Of a stretch of DNA of 11,058 nucleotides, positions 1 to 6,620 are shown piece after piece. Each line of letters starts with the position of its first letter. The first letter of the stretch is position 1. The DNA is from an uncultured Lachnospiraceae bacterium (lineage in GTDB: Bacteria; Bacillota; Clostridia; Lachnospirales; Lachnospiraceae). Under the pieces are notes generated by a model. It did not search any database and had not been told where the DNA came from. It saw only the letters and a list, made by a program, of their open reading frames with translations. Location: positions 1 to 11,058 of the forward strand of contig CAJUDQ010000062.1 in the NCBI GenBank assembly GCA_910585215.1. Direction: 5' to 3'. The position numbers and the translations under genes are program-made.

Positions 1-770
1 CATTCTGAATGGACTCTGCAGAGCAGATTTTTCCCATCGCCGATTTCACCTTTTACCAGTGCGACATGATGTTCACCGTTTAATTTATTTACATATCCAT
101 ATGCCTGAAATTCTCCATATTTGGTAGGCATTCGGGTAATGGCTTCACACTCTACCAGCTTTTCGTTTTTCTTTCGATAATCCTGAATAGATTTAATGGT
201 AATAAAAGTAAGATTCCACTTTTTTGCAAGCTCTGAAAGCTCCTGAGTACGCATCATGGTTCCGTCTTCTCTCATAATTTCACAGCACAGGCCGCATTCC
301 TTTAACCCTGCAAGACGCATCAAATCAACAGTTGCCTCTGTATGTCCGTTTCTTTCCAGAACTCCGTTTTTTTTGGCAAGCAGCGGAAACATATGTCCAG
401 GGCGTCTGAAATCTTCAGGTTTTACCCCTTCTTCTACACATTTCATGGCGGTAATGCTTCTTTCAGCCGCAGAAATTCCGGTGGTAGTACTTATATGGTC
501 TATGGAAACTGTAAATGCCGTATTGTGATTGTCCGTATTTTCATTTACCATCTGTGGAAGGCGTAACCTGCTGCAATAGTCTTCACTCATTGGCATACAG
601 ATTAATCCTTTGCCGTGGATTGCCATAAAATTAATATTCTGTGTCGTAGCATATTCAGCCGCACAGATAAAATCACCCTCATTTTCTCTGTTTTCGTCAT
701 CTGTTACCAGAATGATTTTTCCATTTTTTAAATCTTTTAATGCCTGTTCTACGGTATCAAATTCAAACAT
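1..770 (-). CDS. ribBA: Bifunctional 3,4-dihydroxy-2-butanone-4-phosphate synthase / GTP cyclohydrolase II, cut by the window edge
   Basis: The first 256 codons are present; the 3' part lies beyond base 1. The N-terminal domain (about residues 1-200) is DHBP synthase, which converts ribulose 5-phosphate to the four-carbon precursor of riboflavin. It carries the acidic active-site loop DDENRENEGD (residues 24-33) and the conserved RPGH (123-126) and GHTEA (142-146) motifs. From about residue 207 a GTP cyclohydrolase II domain begins, and the last visible residues, CRVHSE, are the start of its zinc and active-site region. RibBA proteins are normally about 400 residues, so roughly a third is missing. 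The ATG at 770 is preceded by GAGGG about 5 nt upstream. The gene follows ribE by 17 nt and is the third gene of the FMN-riboswitch operon. ribH would be expected next. The cyclohydrolase activity is inferred because its cysteine cluster is out of view. Confidence 0.96.
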   Translation of the reverse strand, partial: MFEFDTVEQALKDLKNGKIILVTDDENRENEGDFICAAEYATTQNINFMAIHGKGLICMPMSEDYCSRLRLPQMVNENTDNHNTAFTVSIDHISTTTGISAAERSITAMKCVEEGVKPEDFRRPGHMFPLLAKKNGVLERNGHTEATVDLMRLAGLKECGLCCEIMREDGTMMRTQELSELAKKWNLTFITIKSIQDYRKKNEKLVECEAITRMPTKYGEFQAYGYVNKLNGEHHVALVKGEIGDGKNLLCRVHSE

Positions 771-787
771 GCGATTCCCTCTTTTCT

Positions 788-1426
788 TTAAAATCCATTC
801 TCTCTTAAAAAATCCATTGTAATTCCATCCGTTTTTTTCTCCAGACCAAGCAGATGTTCTACATATTTTCCAACACAATCATTTTCGAGATTTACAATAT
901 CCCCTTTTTTCTTTTCCTCTAATACTGTTTTCTGCATGGTATGGGGAATAATAGATACTTTAAAGCGATTTTTTTCTGTCTGTGCTACAGTAAGGCTGAT
1001 TCCGTCAATTGCAACAGACCCTTTTTCTACGATATAGCGCATAATCTTGTCTTCTGCATTGATTGTATACCACACAGCATTATCATCTCTTTTGATTTCG
1101 TGTATTGTACCGGTTCCGTCAATATGCCCCGCTACAATATGTCCTCCAAATCTTCCATCCGCCGCCATAGCACGCTCAAGATTTATATGGCTGCCTGATT
1201 TCAGCCGGCCGAGTGAAGAGCGATTCAGTGTTTCCGGCATTACATCTGCATCAAACTGTCCGTTTTCAAAGGATATTACGGTAAGACAGACTCCATTGAC
1301 TGCGATGCTGTCTCCAACGTGCATATCCTTCATGATTTTTTCGGCTTTTACAGTAAGCACTGCAGACCGTGTTCCCTTTTTGATTGCAAGTATTGTTCCG
1401 ATTTCTTCGATAATTCCGGTAAACAT
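788..1426 (-). CDS. ribE: Riboflavin synthase, alpha chain
   Basis: Encodes 212 residues, the usual length. The enzyme transfers a four-carbon unit between two 6,7-dimethyl-8-ribityllumazine molecules to give riboflavin. Two homologous lumazine-binding barrels are visible. The first starts with the family hallmark MFTGIIEEIG and contains GDSIAVNGVCLTV and the MPETLNRSSLG segment. The second starts near residue 98 with FGGHIVAGHIDGTG and contains GSVAIDGISLTV. A C-terminal helix (VGKYVEHLL) is the part that trimerises in this family. I start at the ATG at 1426: an in-frame TTG at 1444 would add EADNS before the conserved MFTG, and the GGAGG that serves the ATG lies inside that extension and inside the last codons of ribD. 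The ribD stop is 7 nt upstream, so translation is probably coupled. The gene is also called ribC in some nomenclatures. Confidence 0.97.
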   Translation of the reverse strand: MFTGIIEEIGTILAIKKGTRSAVLTVKAEKIMKDMHVGDSIAVNGVCLTVISFENGQFDADVMPETLNRSSLGRLKSGSHINLERAMAADGRFGGHIVAGHIDGTGTIHEIKRDDNAVWYTINAEDKIMRYIVEKGSVAIDGISLTVAQTEKNRFKVSIIPHTMQKTVLEEKKKGDIVNLENDCVGKYVEHLLGLEKKTDGITMDFLRENGF

Positions 1427-1433
1427 ACTATTA

Positions 1434-2528
1434 TCAGCCTCCAATCTTAATATCAGCTTCCATCAGCAAATCTTCCCCTATCGTCTGATATTTTATATTT
1501 TCAAGAAAAAACGCATCTGACGGATGGGCTGTTCCAGTTCCTGCGACTGGAGATTTTGCAGCTGCTCCGCCAAAAATTTTCGGAGCAAGAAACAGCAGGA
1601 CTTTATTTACAATACCTTCCTTTAACGCGGACCAGTTTAAAGTTCCTCCCCCTTCCAAAAGAATACTATCTATCTGCATTTCGCCCAGATGAATCATAAG
1701 CTCCTTTAAATCTACATGTTGATTTTTTTCCTTTACAGCAACGATTTCGCAACCATATGCCAGATATTCCTGCTGTCTTTTTTTATCAGTACATGTCGTT
1801 GCAAGTATGGTTCTTATATCTTTTGCTGTCTTTACAATATTGCTGTTTTTTGGAGTTCTTAAAGACGAATCACAGATAATACGTACCGGATTTTTTCCAC
1901 CTTCCATACGGCAGGTCAACATAGGATTGTCCTTTATTACAGTATCCACTCCCACCATAATTCCTGTATATTGATGACGCAGTTTTTGTACAAATGCTCT
2001 GGAAGCTTCACCGGATATCCATTTTGATTCGCCAGTATAACATGCTGTTTTTCCGTCTGCTGTCATGGCATATTTCATAATAACATATGGCAGTTTATTC
2101 TGAATATAATAAAAAAATACCTGATTCAAAGAATCACATTCGTTTTTTAGTACATTTTCTGTCACACTGATTCCATGCTGTCTTAAAATTTGGGCGCCCT
2201 TTCCGGCGACCAATGGATTTGGGTCTTTTGAGCCGATTACCACTCTGCTGATTTTATTTTCTATAATTGCTTCGGTGCATGGAGGTGTTTTTCCATAGTG
2301 GCAGCAGGGTTCCAAGGTAACATAAATCGTTGCATTTTCGGCAGATTCTGTAAGATTTGCAATCGCGTTGCGTTCTGCATGGAGTTCTCCATATTTTTTA
2401 TGATATCCTTTTCCAATCATCCTGCCGTCTTTTACAATAACTGCTCCTACCATCGGATTTGGACTGACATAGCCTGCTCCTTTTTTGGCAAGCTCTAAAG
2501 CAAGTTTCATATATTCTTCATCTGACAT
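1434..2528 (-). CDS. ribD: Bifunctional diaminohydroxyphosphoribosylaminopyrimidine deaminase / 5-amino-6-(5-phosphoribosylamino)uracil reductase
   Basis: A 364-residue protein for steps two and three of riboflavin synthesis: deamination of the pyrimidine, then NADPH-dependent reduction of the ribose. The N-terminal cytidine-deaminase-fold domain has the zinc site HAE (H50-A-E52) with PCC (C75) and C84 as the other ligands. The reductase domain begins near residue 146 (LPYVIMKYAMTADGK) and includes the GVDTVIKDNPMLTCR substrate segment and a late LLEGGGTLNWSAL motif. The start is the ATG at 2528, with GGAGG five bases upstream. The open frame continues another 30 codons, but that stretch is the riboswitch terminator and tail and has no protein-like conservation. 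It is the first gene of the rib operon and lies just after an FMN-controlled terminator, so it should be repressed when FMN is plentiful. Its last codons hold the ribE ribosome binding site. Confidence 0.97.
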   Translation of the reverse strand: MSDEEYMKLALELAKKGAGYVSPNPMVGAVIVKDGRMIGKGYHKKYGELHAERNAIANLTESAENATIYVTLEPCCHYGKTPPCTEAIIENKISRVVIGSKDPNPLVAGKGAQILRQHGISVTENVLKNECDSLNQVFFYYIQNKLPYVIMKYAMTADGKTACYTGESKWISGEASRAFVQKLRHQYTGIMVGVDTVIKDNPMLTCRMEGGKNPVRIICDSSLRTPKNSNIVKTAKDIRTILATTCTDKKRQQEYLAYGCEIVAVKEKNQHVDLKELMIHLGEMQIDSILLEGGGTLNWSALKEGIVNKVLLFLAPKIFGGAAAKSPVAGTGTAHPSDAFFLENIKYQTIGEDLLMEADIKIGG

Positions 2529-2540
2529 GAAAACCTCCAT

Positions 2541-2581
2541 AAAACAAAAAATAAACCCTGAAGTATATAGTGCTTCAGGGT
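2541..2581 (-). terminator. Intrinsic terminator of the FMN riboswitch (expression platform)
   Basis: Read on the minus strand, a 9-bp perfect stem ACCCTGAAG / CTTCAGGGT (2581-2573 and 2563-2555) closes a 9-nt loop and is followed by TTTATTTTTTGTTTT, a classic rho-independent terminator. It ends 12 nt before the ribD start codon. Its upstream arm CCCTGAA is also complementary to TTCAGGG at 2726-2720, which adjoins and overlaps the 5' strand of riboswitch helix P1, giving an obvious antiterminator partner. Confidence 0.9.
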
Positions 2582-2621
2582 CAAACTTTTTATTATAAAA
2601 ATATAAGAATTTTCTCACAAG

Positions 2622-2730
2622 AATTTTCTTTCATCCAGACTATACTGTCGGCTTTGGAATTTCACCAAATCATGCCTTATGGCTCGTGGGCTGTACCACC
2701 GGTGGGGAAGTTCACCCCGCCCTGAAAATA
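2622..2730 (-). promoter_or_regulatory. FMN riboswitch aptamer (RFN element)
   Basis: The minus strand carries the conserved RFN blocks in order: AGGGCGGGGTGAACTTCCCC, ACCGGTGGTACAGCCC, CGAGCC, GATTTGGTGAAATTCC, AAAGCCGACAGT and AGTCTGGATGAAAG. The closing helix P1 can form between ATTTTC (2729-2724) and GAAAAT (2628-2623). This family binds flavin mononucleotide and represses riboflavin synthesis or uptake genes. Here it precedes ribD and a terminator, so transcription attenuation is the likely mode. The exact outer limits of P1 are approximate. Confidence 0.97.
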
Positions 2731-2744
2731 TTTATTCTTTCCGT

Positions 2745-2773
2745 ATACTATCACAAGTGCTCTAAAATGTCAA
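2745..2773 (-). promoter_or_regulatory. Sigma-A-type promoter of the rib operon
   Basis: TTGACA (2773-2768), a 17-nt spacer and TAGTAT (2750-2745): a perfect -35, optimal spacing and a five-of-six -10. Initiation would fall near 2738, just upstream of the aptamer, giving a leader of about 210 nt. The -35 box overlaps the stop codon of the upstream peptidase gene. Confidence 0.88.
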
Positions 2774-4005
2774 GTTTCTCTGTTTGTTTCTGTTTTTACA
2801 ATTCCCATACTCATTTTTTCTATCTGCAAATATTTCTTTGCCACTGAATTTATCTCTTCAAGACTTACTGATTTTATTTTTCTGATTGCCTCCTCAAAAG
2901 AAGTCATCTTTTTTTCAAACATCAACATTCTCGCGTTGCTGCTCATCCGTCCTGCGCTGTTATCCTGTCCGAGCGTCATTTCCACAACCGTCTGCTGAAT
3001 GGCATCTTGAAGCTCTTCCATTCGAACTCCAAAAGTCCCCATATCTTCTATAATCTGCTGAATCAGGTCTAATATGAAATCCTGCTGTGAAGGATTCATG
3101 GCGGCATAGATATGTAACAGGCCCGTATCATAAAACGAGCTTCCATAAGAACAGATATTATAGGTCAGACCTCTTTTTTCACGAAGTTCCTGAAAGAGCC
3201 TTGAACTGACGTCTCCACCAAGAATATTATTTAGCAGCGTAATCGCATATCTGTCCTTATCCAAAAATGATACAGCCGGAAAAACCAGATTCATATGAAG
3301 CTGCTCAATATCCTTATATTTTACAAACTCCGTTTTATAATACTTTGGTGTATCAGATTCTGCATTTTGCTGTCCTGGTTTCAATTCTCCAAAGTATTCT
3401 TTGATAAGCTTTAATGTCTTTTCCGGTTCAAAACATCCTGCCACTGAAATCACCATATTTTTTCCAGTATAATATTTATCCATAAATATCCTGATATCTT
3501 CTGATGAAAATCCTTTGACATTCTTTTTCTTTCCGGAAATCAAAAATCCGAGTGAATTTCGTTTATATACCTTTTTTTGCAGAACTTCATGCACATAATC
3601 TTCTGCCGAATCCTTATACATATCAATTTCATCACATACCACAGCTTTTTCATTTTCCAAGTCTTCTTCTCTGATTGCAGAATGACAGACCATATCCGCA
3701 ATTACCTCAATCGCAGGCTCCAAAAGCGCGGGCAGAGTTTTGCAATAATAAGAAGTACATTCCTTACTGGTATATGCATTTAAATTGCCGCCGAGCTTTG
3801 CGGTAATTCTCGCAATCTCCCCGGCGGTTTTTGTCTGTGTTCCCTTAAAGAGCATATGCTCTGTCATATGGGCAATTCCATTATTCTCTTTTGTCTCATT
3901 GCGTGACCCTGCTTTCACCCACACTCCAAAAGATACAGAGTGAAAAAAATCACAGCTTTCCATTACAACTTTTATTCCATTTGAAAGTTCGTATATTTTT
4001 ATCAT
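2770..4005 (-). CDS. M16 (insulinase-family) zinc metallopeptidase, YmxG/MlpA-like
   Basis: Encodes 411 residues, typical of the short soluble bacterial M16B peptidases related to mitochondrial processing peptidase beta. The inverted zinc motif HxxEH is intact (H46-M-T-E49-H50), with the third ligand at E126, 76 residues after the second histidine, and the auxiliary glutamate at E119. The C-terminal domain has the expected RLFQELREKRGLTY segment, where family members place substrate-binding Arg and Tyr residues. No signal peptide or membrane segment is visible, so it is probably cytosolic. It starts 3 nt after the pnp stop, so it is co-transcribed with pnp. B. subtilis also has an M16 peptidase (YmxG/MlpA) downstream of pnpA. 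A clear Shine-Dalgarno (AAGGA) lies rather far upstream, about 13 nt, suggesting dependence on coupling to pnp translation. The physiological substrate is unknown. Confidence 0.93.
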   Translation of the reverse strand: MIKIYELSNGIKVVMESCDFFHSVSFGVWVKAGSRNETKENNGIAHMTEHMLFKGTQTKTAGEIARITAKLGGNLNAYTSKECTSYYCKTLPALLEPAIEVIADMVCHSAIREEDLENEKAVVCDEIDMYKDSAEDYVHEVLQKKVYKRNSLGFLISGKKKNVKGFSSEDIRIFMDKYYTGKNMVISVAGCFEPEKTLKLIKEYFGELKPGQQNAESDTPKYYKTEFVKYKDIEQLHMNLVFPAVSFLDKDRYAITLLNNILGGDVSSRLFQELREKRGLTYNICSYGSSFYDTGLLHIYAAMNPSQQDFILDLIQQIIEDMGTFGVRMEELQDAIQQTVVEMTLGQDNSAGRMSSNARMLMFEKKMTSFEEAIRKIKSVSLEEINSVAKKYLQIEKMSMGIVKTETNRET

Positions 4006-4008
4006 AAA

Positions 4009-6102
4009 CTACTGAACATCCTTCATGCTGAAACTGATTCTGCCCATTTTGTCTTTTCCAAGACATACTACCTTTACCTTATCCCCAAGTGTCAGAACAT
4101 CTTCCACACGGTTAATCCGCTGCTTTGATATCTTGGAAATATGCACCATGCCTTCTTTGCCTGGAGCAAACTCCAAAAATGCACCAAATTCTTTAATACT
4201 AACAACAGTACCTTCAAAAATCTGGCCTTCTTCAAAATCAGTTACAATAATCTCAATTAACTTTATCGCTTCATCAATCTTGTCCCTGTCAATTCCAGAT
4301 ACAGACACAGCGCCCTCGTCCGTAATATCAATCCGAACGCCTGTCTCCTCAATAATCGCATTAATTGTCTTGCCTTTCTGTCCTACCACATCACCAATCT
4401 TTGCAGGGTCAATCATAATCTGCCTGATTTTTGGCGCGAGTGGTGCAACATCTGGTCTAGGCTCTGAAATCGCCGGTTTCATACAGGTATCCATAATAAA
4501 CATTCTTGCTTCACGGCATCGTGCAATTGCACCTTCCACGATTTGTCTTGTAAGTCCGTGAATTTTAATATCCATCTGAATCGCAGTAATACCTGCATCG
4601 GTACCTGTTACCTTGAAGTCCATATCTCCAAAGAAATCTTCAAGTCCCTGAATATCTGTCAAAAGCACATAGTCATCATCTGTTTCTCCGGTTACAAGAC
4701 CACAGGAAATACCGGCAACCATTTTTTTAATCGGTACTCCGGCAGCCATTAATGACATACAGGAAGAACAGGTAGATGCCATGGAGGTAGACCCATTTGA
4801 TTCAAAAGTTTCAGAAACTGTCCGGATTGCATATGGAAACTCTTCTTCAGAAGGCAGTACCGGAAGCAGTGCGCGTTCTGCCAGAGCACCATGCCCGATT
4901 TCACGGCGGCCCGGTCCTCTTGAAACTTTTGTTTCACCTACGGAATAAGAAGGGAAATTGTAATGATGCATATATCTTTTTGACGTTTCTGTCTCATTTA
5001 ATCCATCCAGTCTTTGTGCCTCAGACAATGGAGCAAGTGTACATACATTGCAAATCTGTGTCTGCCCTCTTGTAAACATTGCGGAGCCATGCACTCTTGG
5101 AATAATATCTATTTCGGCAGCCAATGGGCGAATCTGTGTGATTTCACGTCCATCAGGTCTCTTATGGTCTTTTAAAATCATTTTTCTGACTGTCTTTTTT
5201 TCATATTGATAAACAGCATCTCCAATTAAGGAAAGCCACTCTTGGTTATCTGCAAAGCATTCTGCAAGCCTGTCCTTCAAAGCACTGATTCTCTCTTCAC
5301 GAATCTGCTTCTCCTCTGCAAACATAATCACTTCCATTTCATCAGGAGGAACAATTTCTTTAATTGCATCAAACAGCTCCTGTGGAATCGCACAACTTTC
5401 ATAGGTATGCTTTTCCTTTCCACATTCAGCTACAATCGTATCTATAAAGGCAATGACCTGCTGATTTACCTCATGAGCCTTGTAAATCGCCTCTATCATT
5501 GTTTCCTCCGGTATTTCATTGGCGCCGGCCTCTATCATAATCACTTTTTCTCTTGTAGATGCAACGGTAAGCTTTAAATCAGATACGGCATTTTGTGTAT
5601 CATTTGGATTGATAATAAATTCTCCGTCAATCAGGCCAACCTGTGTAGTTGCACATGGACCGTCAAACGGAATATCCGAAACAGCAACTGCAATGGCGGA
5701 ACCAAGCATGGCAGTCAGTTCAGGGCTGCATTCAGGGTCTACAGACATTACCATATTATTTAAGGTTACATCATTTCTGTAATCCTTTGGAAATAACGGC
5801 CTCATCGGGCGGTCAATTACTCTGGAAGTAAGGATTGCATTTTCTGTCGGCTTTCCCTCTCTTTTGTTAAAGCCACCCGGAATTTTTCCTACTGCATATA
5901 ATTTTTCTTCATATTCTACACTCAGTGGAAAGAAGTCAATACCTTCTCTCGGCTTTTCTGAAGCGGTAGCTGTAGACAGAACAGTGGTATCACCATAATG
6001 CATAAATGCAGCTCCATTTGCCTGCTTTGCCACTCTTCCCACATCTACTGTCAAAGTTCTTCCTGCAAGCTCCATACGGAAGCTTTTATAATTCTTTTCC
6101 AT
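4009..6102 (-). CDS. pnp: Polyribonucleotide nucleotidyltransferase (PNPase)
   Basis: A full-length 697-residue exoribonuclease that degrades RNA 3' to 5' by phosphorolysis and can add nucleotide tails. Domain order is standard: a first RNase PH-like domain (about 10-140, with KIPGGFNKREGKPTENA), a helical linker domain (about 145-235), a second, catalytic RNase PH domain (about 310-545, with RGPGRREIGHGALAERAL and the TDAGITAIQMDIK segment that holds the catalytic aspartate), a KH domain (about 557-625, GxxG loop GQKG at 574-577) and an S1 domain (626-697, FEGTVVSIKEFGAFLEF). The ATG at 6102 has GAGGT five bases upstream. It follows rpsO by 82 nt with two hairpins between, and the same rpsO-pnp order is widely conserved in bacteria. 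Nothing in the protein looks degenerate. Confidence 0.99.
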   Translation of the reverse strand: MEKNYKSFRMELAGRTLTVDVGRVAKQANGAAFMHYGDTTVLSTATASEKPREGIDFFPLSVEYEEKLYAVGKIPGGFNKREGKPTENAILTSRVIDRPMRPLFPKDYRNDVTLNNMVMSVDPECSPELTAMLGSAIAVAVSDIPFDGPCATTQVGLIDGEFIINPNDTQNAVSDLKLTVASTREKVIMIEAGANEIPEETMIEAIYKAHEVNQQVIAFIDTIVAECGKEKHTYESCAIPQELFDAIKEIVPPDEMEVIMFAEEKQIREERISALKDRLAECFADNQEWLSLIGDAVYQYEKKTVRKMILKDHKRPDGREITQIRPLAAEIDIIPRVHGSAMFTRGQTQICNVCTLAPLSEAQRLDGLNETETSKRYMHHYNFPSYSVGETKVSRGPGRREIGHGALAERALLPVLPSEEEFPYAIRTVSETFESNGSTSMASTCSSCMSLMAAGVPIKKMVAGISCGLVTGETDDDYVLLTDIQGLEDFFGDMDFKVTGTDAGITAIQMDIKIHGLTRQIVEGAIARCREARMFIMDTCMKPAISEPRPDVAPLAPKIRQIMIDPAKIGDVVGQKGKTINAIIEETGVRIDITDEGAVSVSGIDRDKIDEAIKLIEIIVTDFEEGQIFEGTVVSIKEFGAFLEFAPGKEGMVHISKISKQRINRVEDVLTLGDKVKVVCLGKDKMGRISFSMKDVQ

Positions 6103-6129
6103 TTTTACCTCATTTCATATTGCATAAGA

Positions 6130-6155
6130 ATAGACAAGGCTCTCGCCCTGTCTAT
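6130..6155 (-). promoter_or_regulatory. RNA hairpin with GAGA tetraloop in the pnp leader
   Basis: On the minus strand ATAGACAGGGC and GCCTTGTCTAT form an 11-bp stem (one G-U pair) around a GAGA loop, a GNRA tetraloop. It is not followed by a U-run, so it does not look like a terminator. It sits 27 nt upstream of the pnp start codon, where an RNA processing or autoregulatory element would be expected. Confidence 0.7.
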
Positions 6156-6164
6156 ATAACCGCG

Positions 6165-6180
6165 TATCTGCACGCAGATA
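6165..6180 (-). promoter_or_regulatory. Short hairpin just after the rpsO stop codon
   Basis: TATCTG / CAGATA enclose CGTG, a 6-bp stem beginning 4 nt after the rpsO stop. The flanking CGCGG offers a competing GCGT/ACGC pairing. No U-tract follows. It may protect the rpsO 3' end or work with the larger hairpin 9 nt downstream. The structure is visible, but the role is inference. Confidence 0.5.
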
Positions 6181-6184
6181 AGCA

Positions 6185-6451
6185 CTATTTTCTTATTCCC
6201 AATTTTGCGATTAAGTCACGATATCCTTCAAGGTCATTTTTCTTTAAATAGTCAAGCAGACCTCTTCTTTTACCAACCATTTTAAGCAGACCTCTTCTTG
6301 AATGATGGTCCTTCTTATTTTCCTTCAAATGCTCTGTCAGCTCGTTAATTCTCTCTGTAAGAATGGCAATCTGTACTTCCGGTGAACCGGTATCGCCTTC
6401 CTTTCTTCCATAAGTTTTGATAAGCTCTGCTTTCTTTTCCTTTGAAATCAT
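6185..6451 (-). CDS. rpsO: 30S ribosomal protein S15
   Basis: Encodes 88 residues, the normal size. S15 binds helices in the central domain of 16S rRNA early in 30S assembly. The family core is intact: TGSPEVQIAILTERI (21-35), then H41, D48 and S51 in the DHHSRRGLL rRNA-contact region, and KRRGLLDYL (61-69). The ATG at 6451 is preceded by GGAGG with a 10-nt gap. It is the first gene of the rpsO-pnp-M16 operon behind a near-consensus promoter and a leader of about 97 nt that can fold in alternative ways, consistent with the translational autocontrol known for S15 in several bacteria. Confidence 0.99.
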   Translation of the reverse strand: MISKEKKAELIKTYGRKEGDTGSPEVQIAILTERINELTEHLKENKKDHHSRRGLLKMVGKRRGLLDYLKKNDLEGYRDLIAKLGIRK

Positions 6452-6493
6452 GTTGTAGTATCCTCCATATCATTTAATTATAATTATTGAATC

Positions 6494-6541
6494 ACTAAAC
6501 ACTTCAGCAATGGTCGGAGTGTCCAAAAACCGAGTGTCAGT
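6494..6541 (-). promoter_or_regulatory. Structured rpsO leader, candidate S15 autoregulatory element
   Basis: ACTGACACT (6541-6533) can pair with AGTGTTTAGT (6503-6494), leaving one bulged U and enclosing a CGG/CCG inner helix. A second copy of GACACTC (6523-6517) could pair with the same AGTGTT segment instead. The element lies between the transcription start expected near 6548 and the ribosome binding site. S15 leaders that bind their own product are known in several phyla, but this match is by position and foldability only. Confidence 0.5.
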
Positions 6542-6554
6542 TCAAACATAGGAT

Positions 6555-6583
6555 ACTATACTATAGGAAGATAAAAATGTCAA
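6555..6583 (-). promoter_or_regulatory. Sigma-A-type promoter of the rpsO-pnp operon
   Basis: TTGACA (6583-6578), a 17-nt spacer and TATAGT (6560-6555): a perfect -35, optimal spacing and a five-of-six -10. It begins 37 nt after the stop codon of the upstream regulator gene. No convincing terminator separates them. Confidence 0.9.
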
Positions 6584-6620
6584 GGAGAAGTTAAAAATAG
6601 TCCGAAATGCAAACATTACT

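Noticed and set aside
1047..1520. A 157-codon plus-strand open frame across ribE and the end of ribD
   Set aside because: It runs opposite two well-conserved rib genes and shows no recognisable family motif.
2529..2618. N-terminal extension of ribD by 30 codons
   Set aside because: That stretch is the riboswitch tail and terminator, and the downstream ATG at 2528 has an ideally placed GGAGG and the family N-terminus.
4025..4561. A 178-codon plus-strand open frame opposite pnp
   Set aside because: It is the antisense shadow of the conserved S1 and KH domains of PNPase; its translation is Ser/Ile/Thr-rich without domain motifs, and no plus-strand promoter or ribosome binding site supports it.
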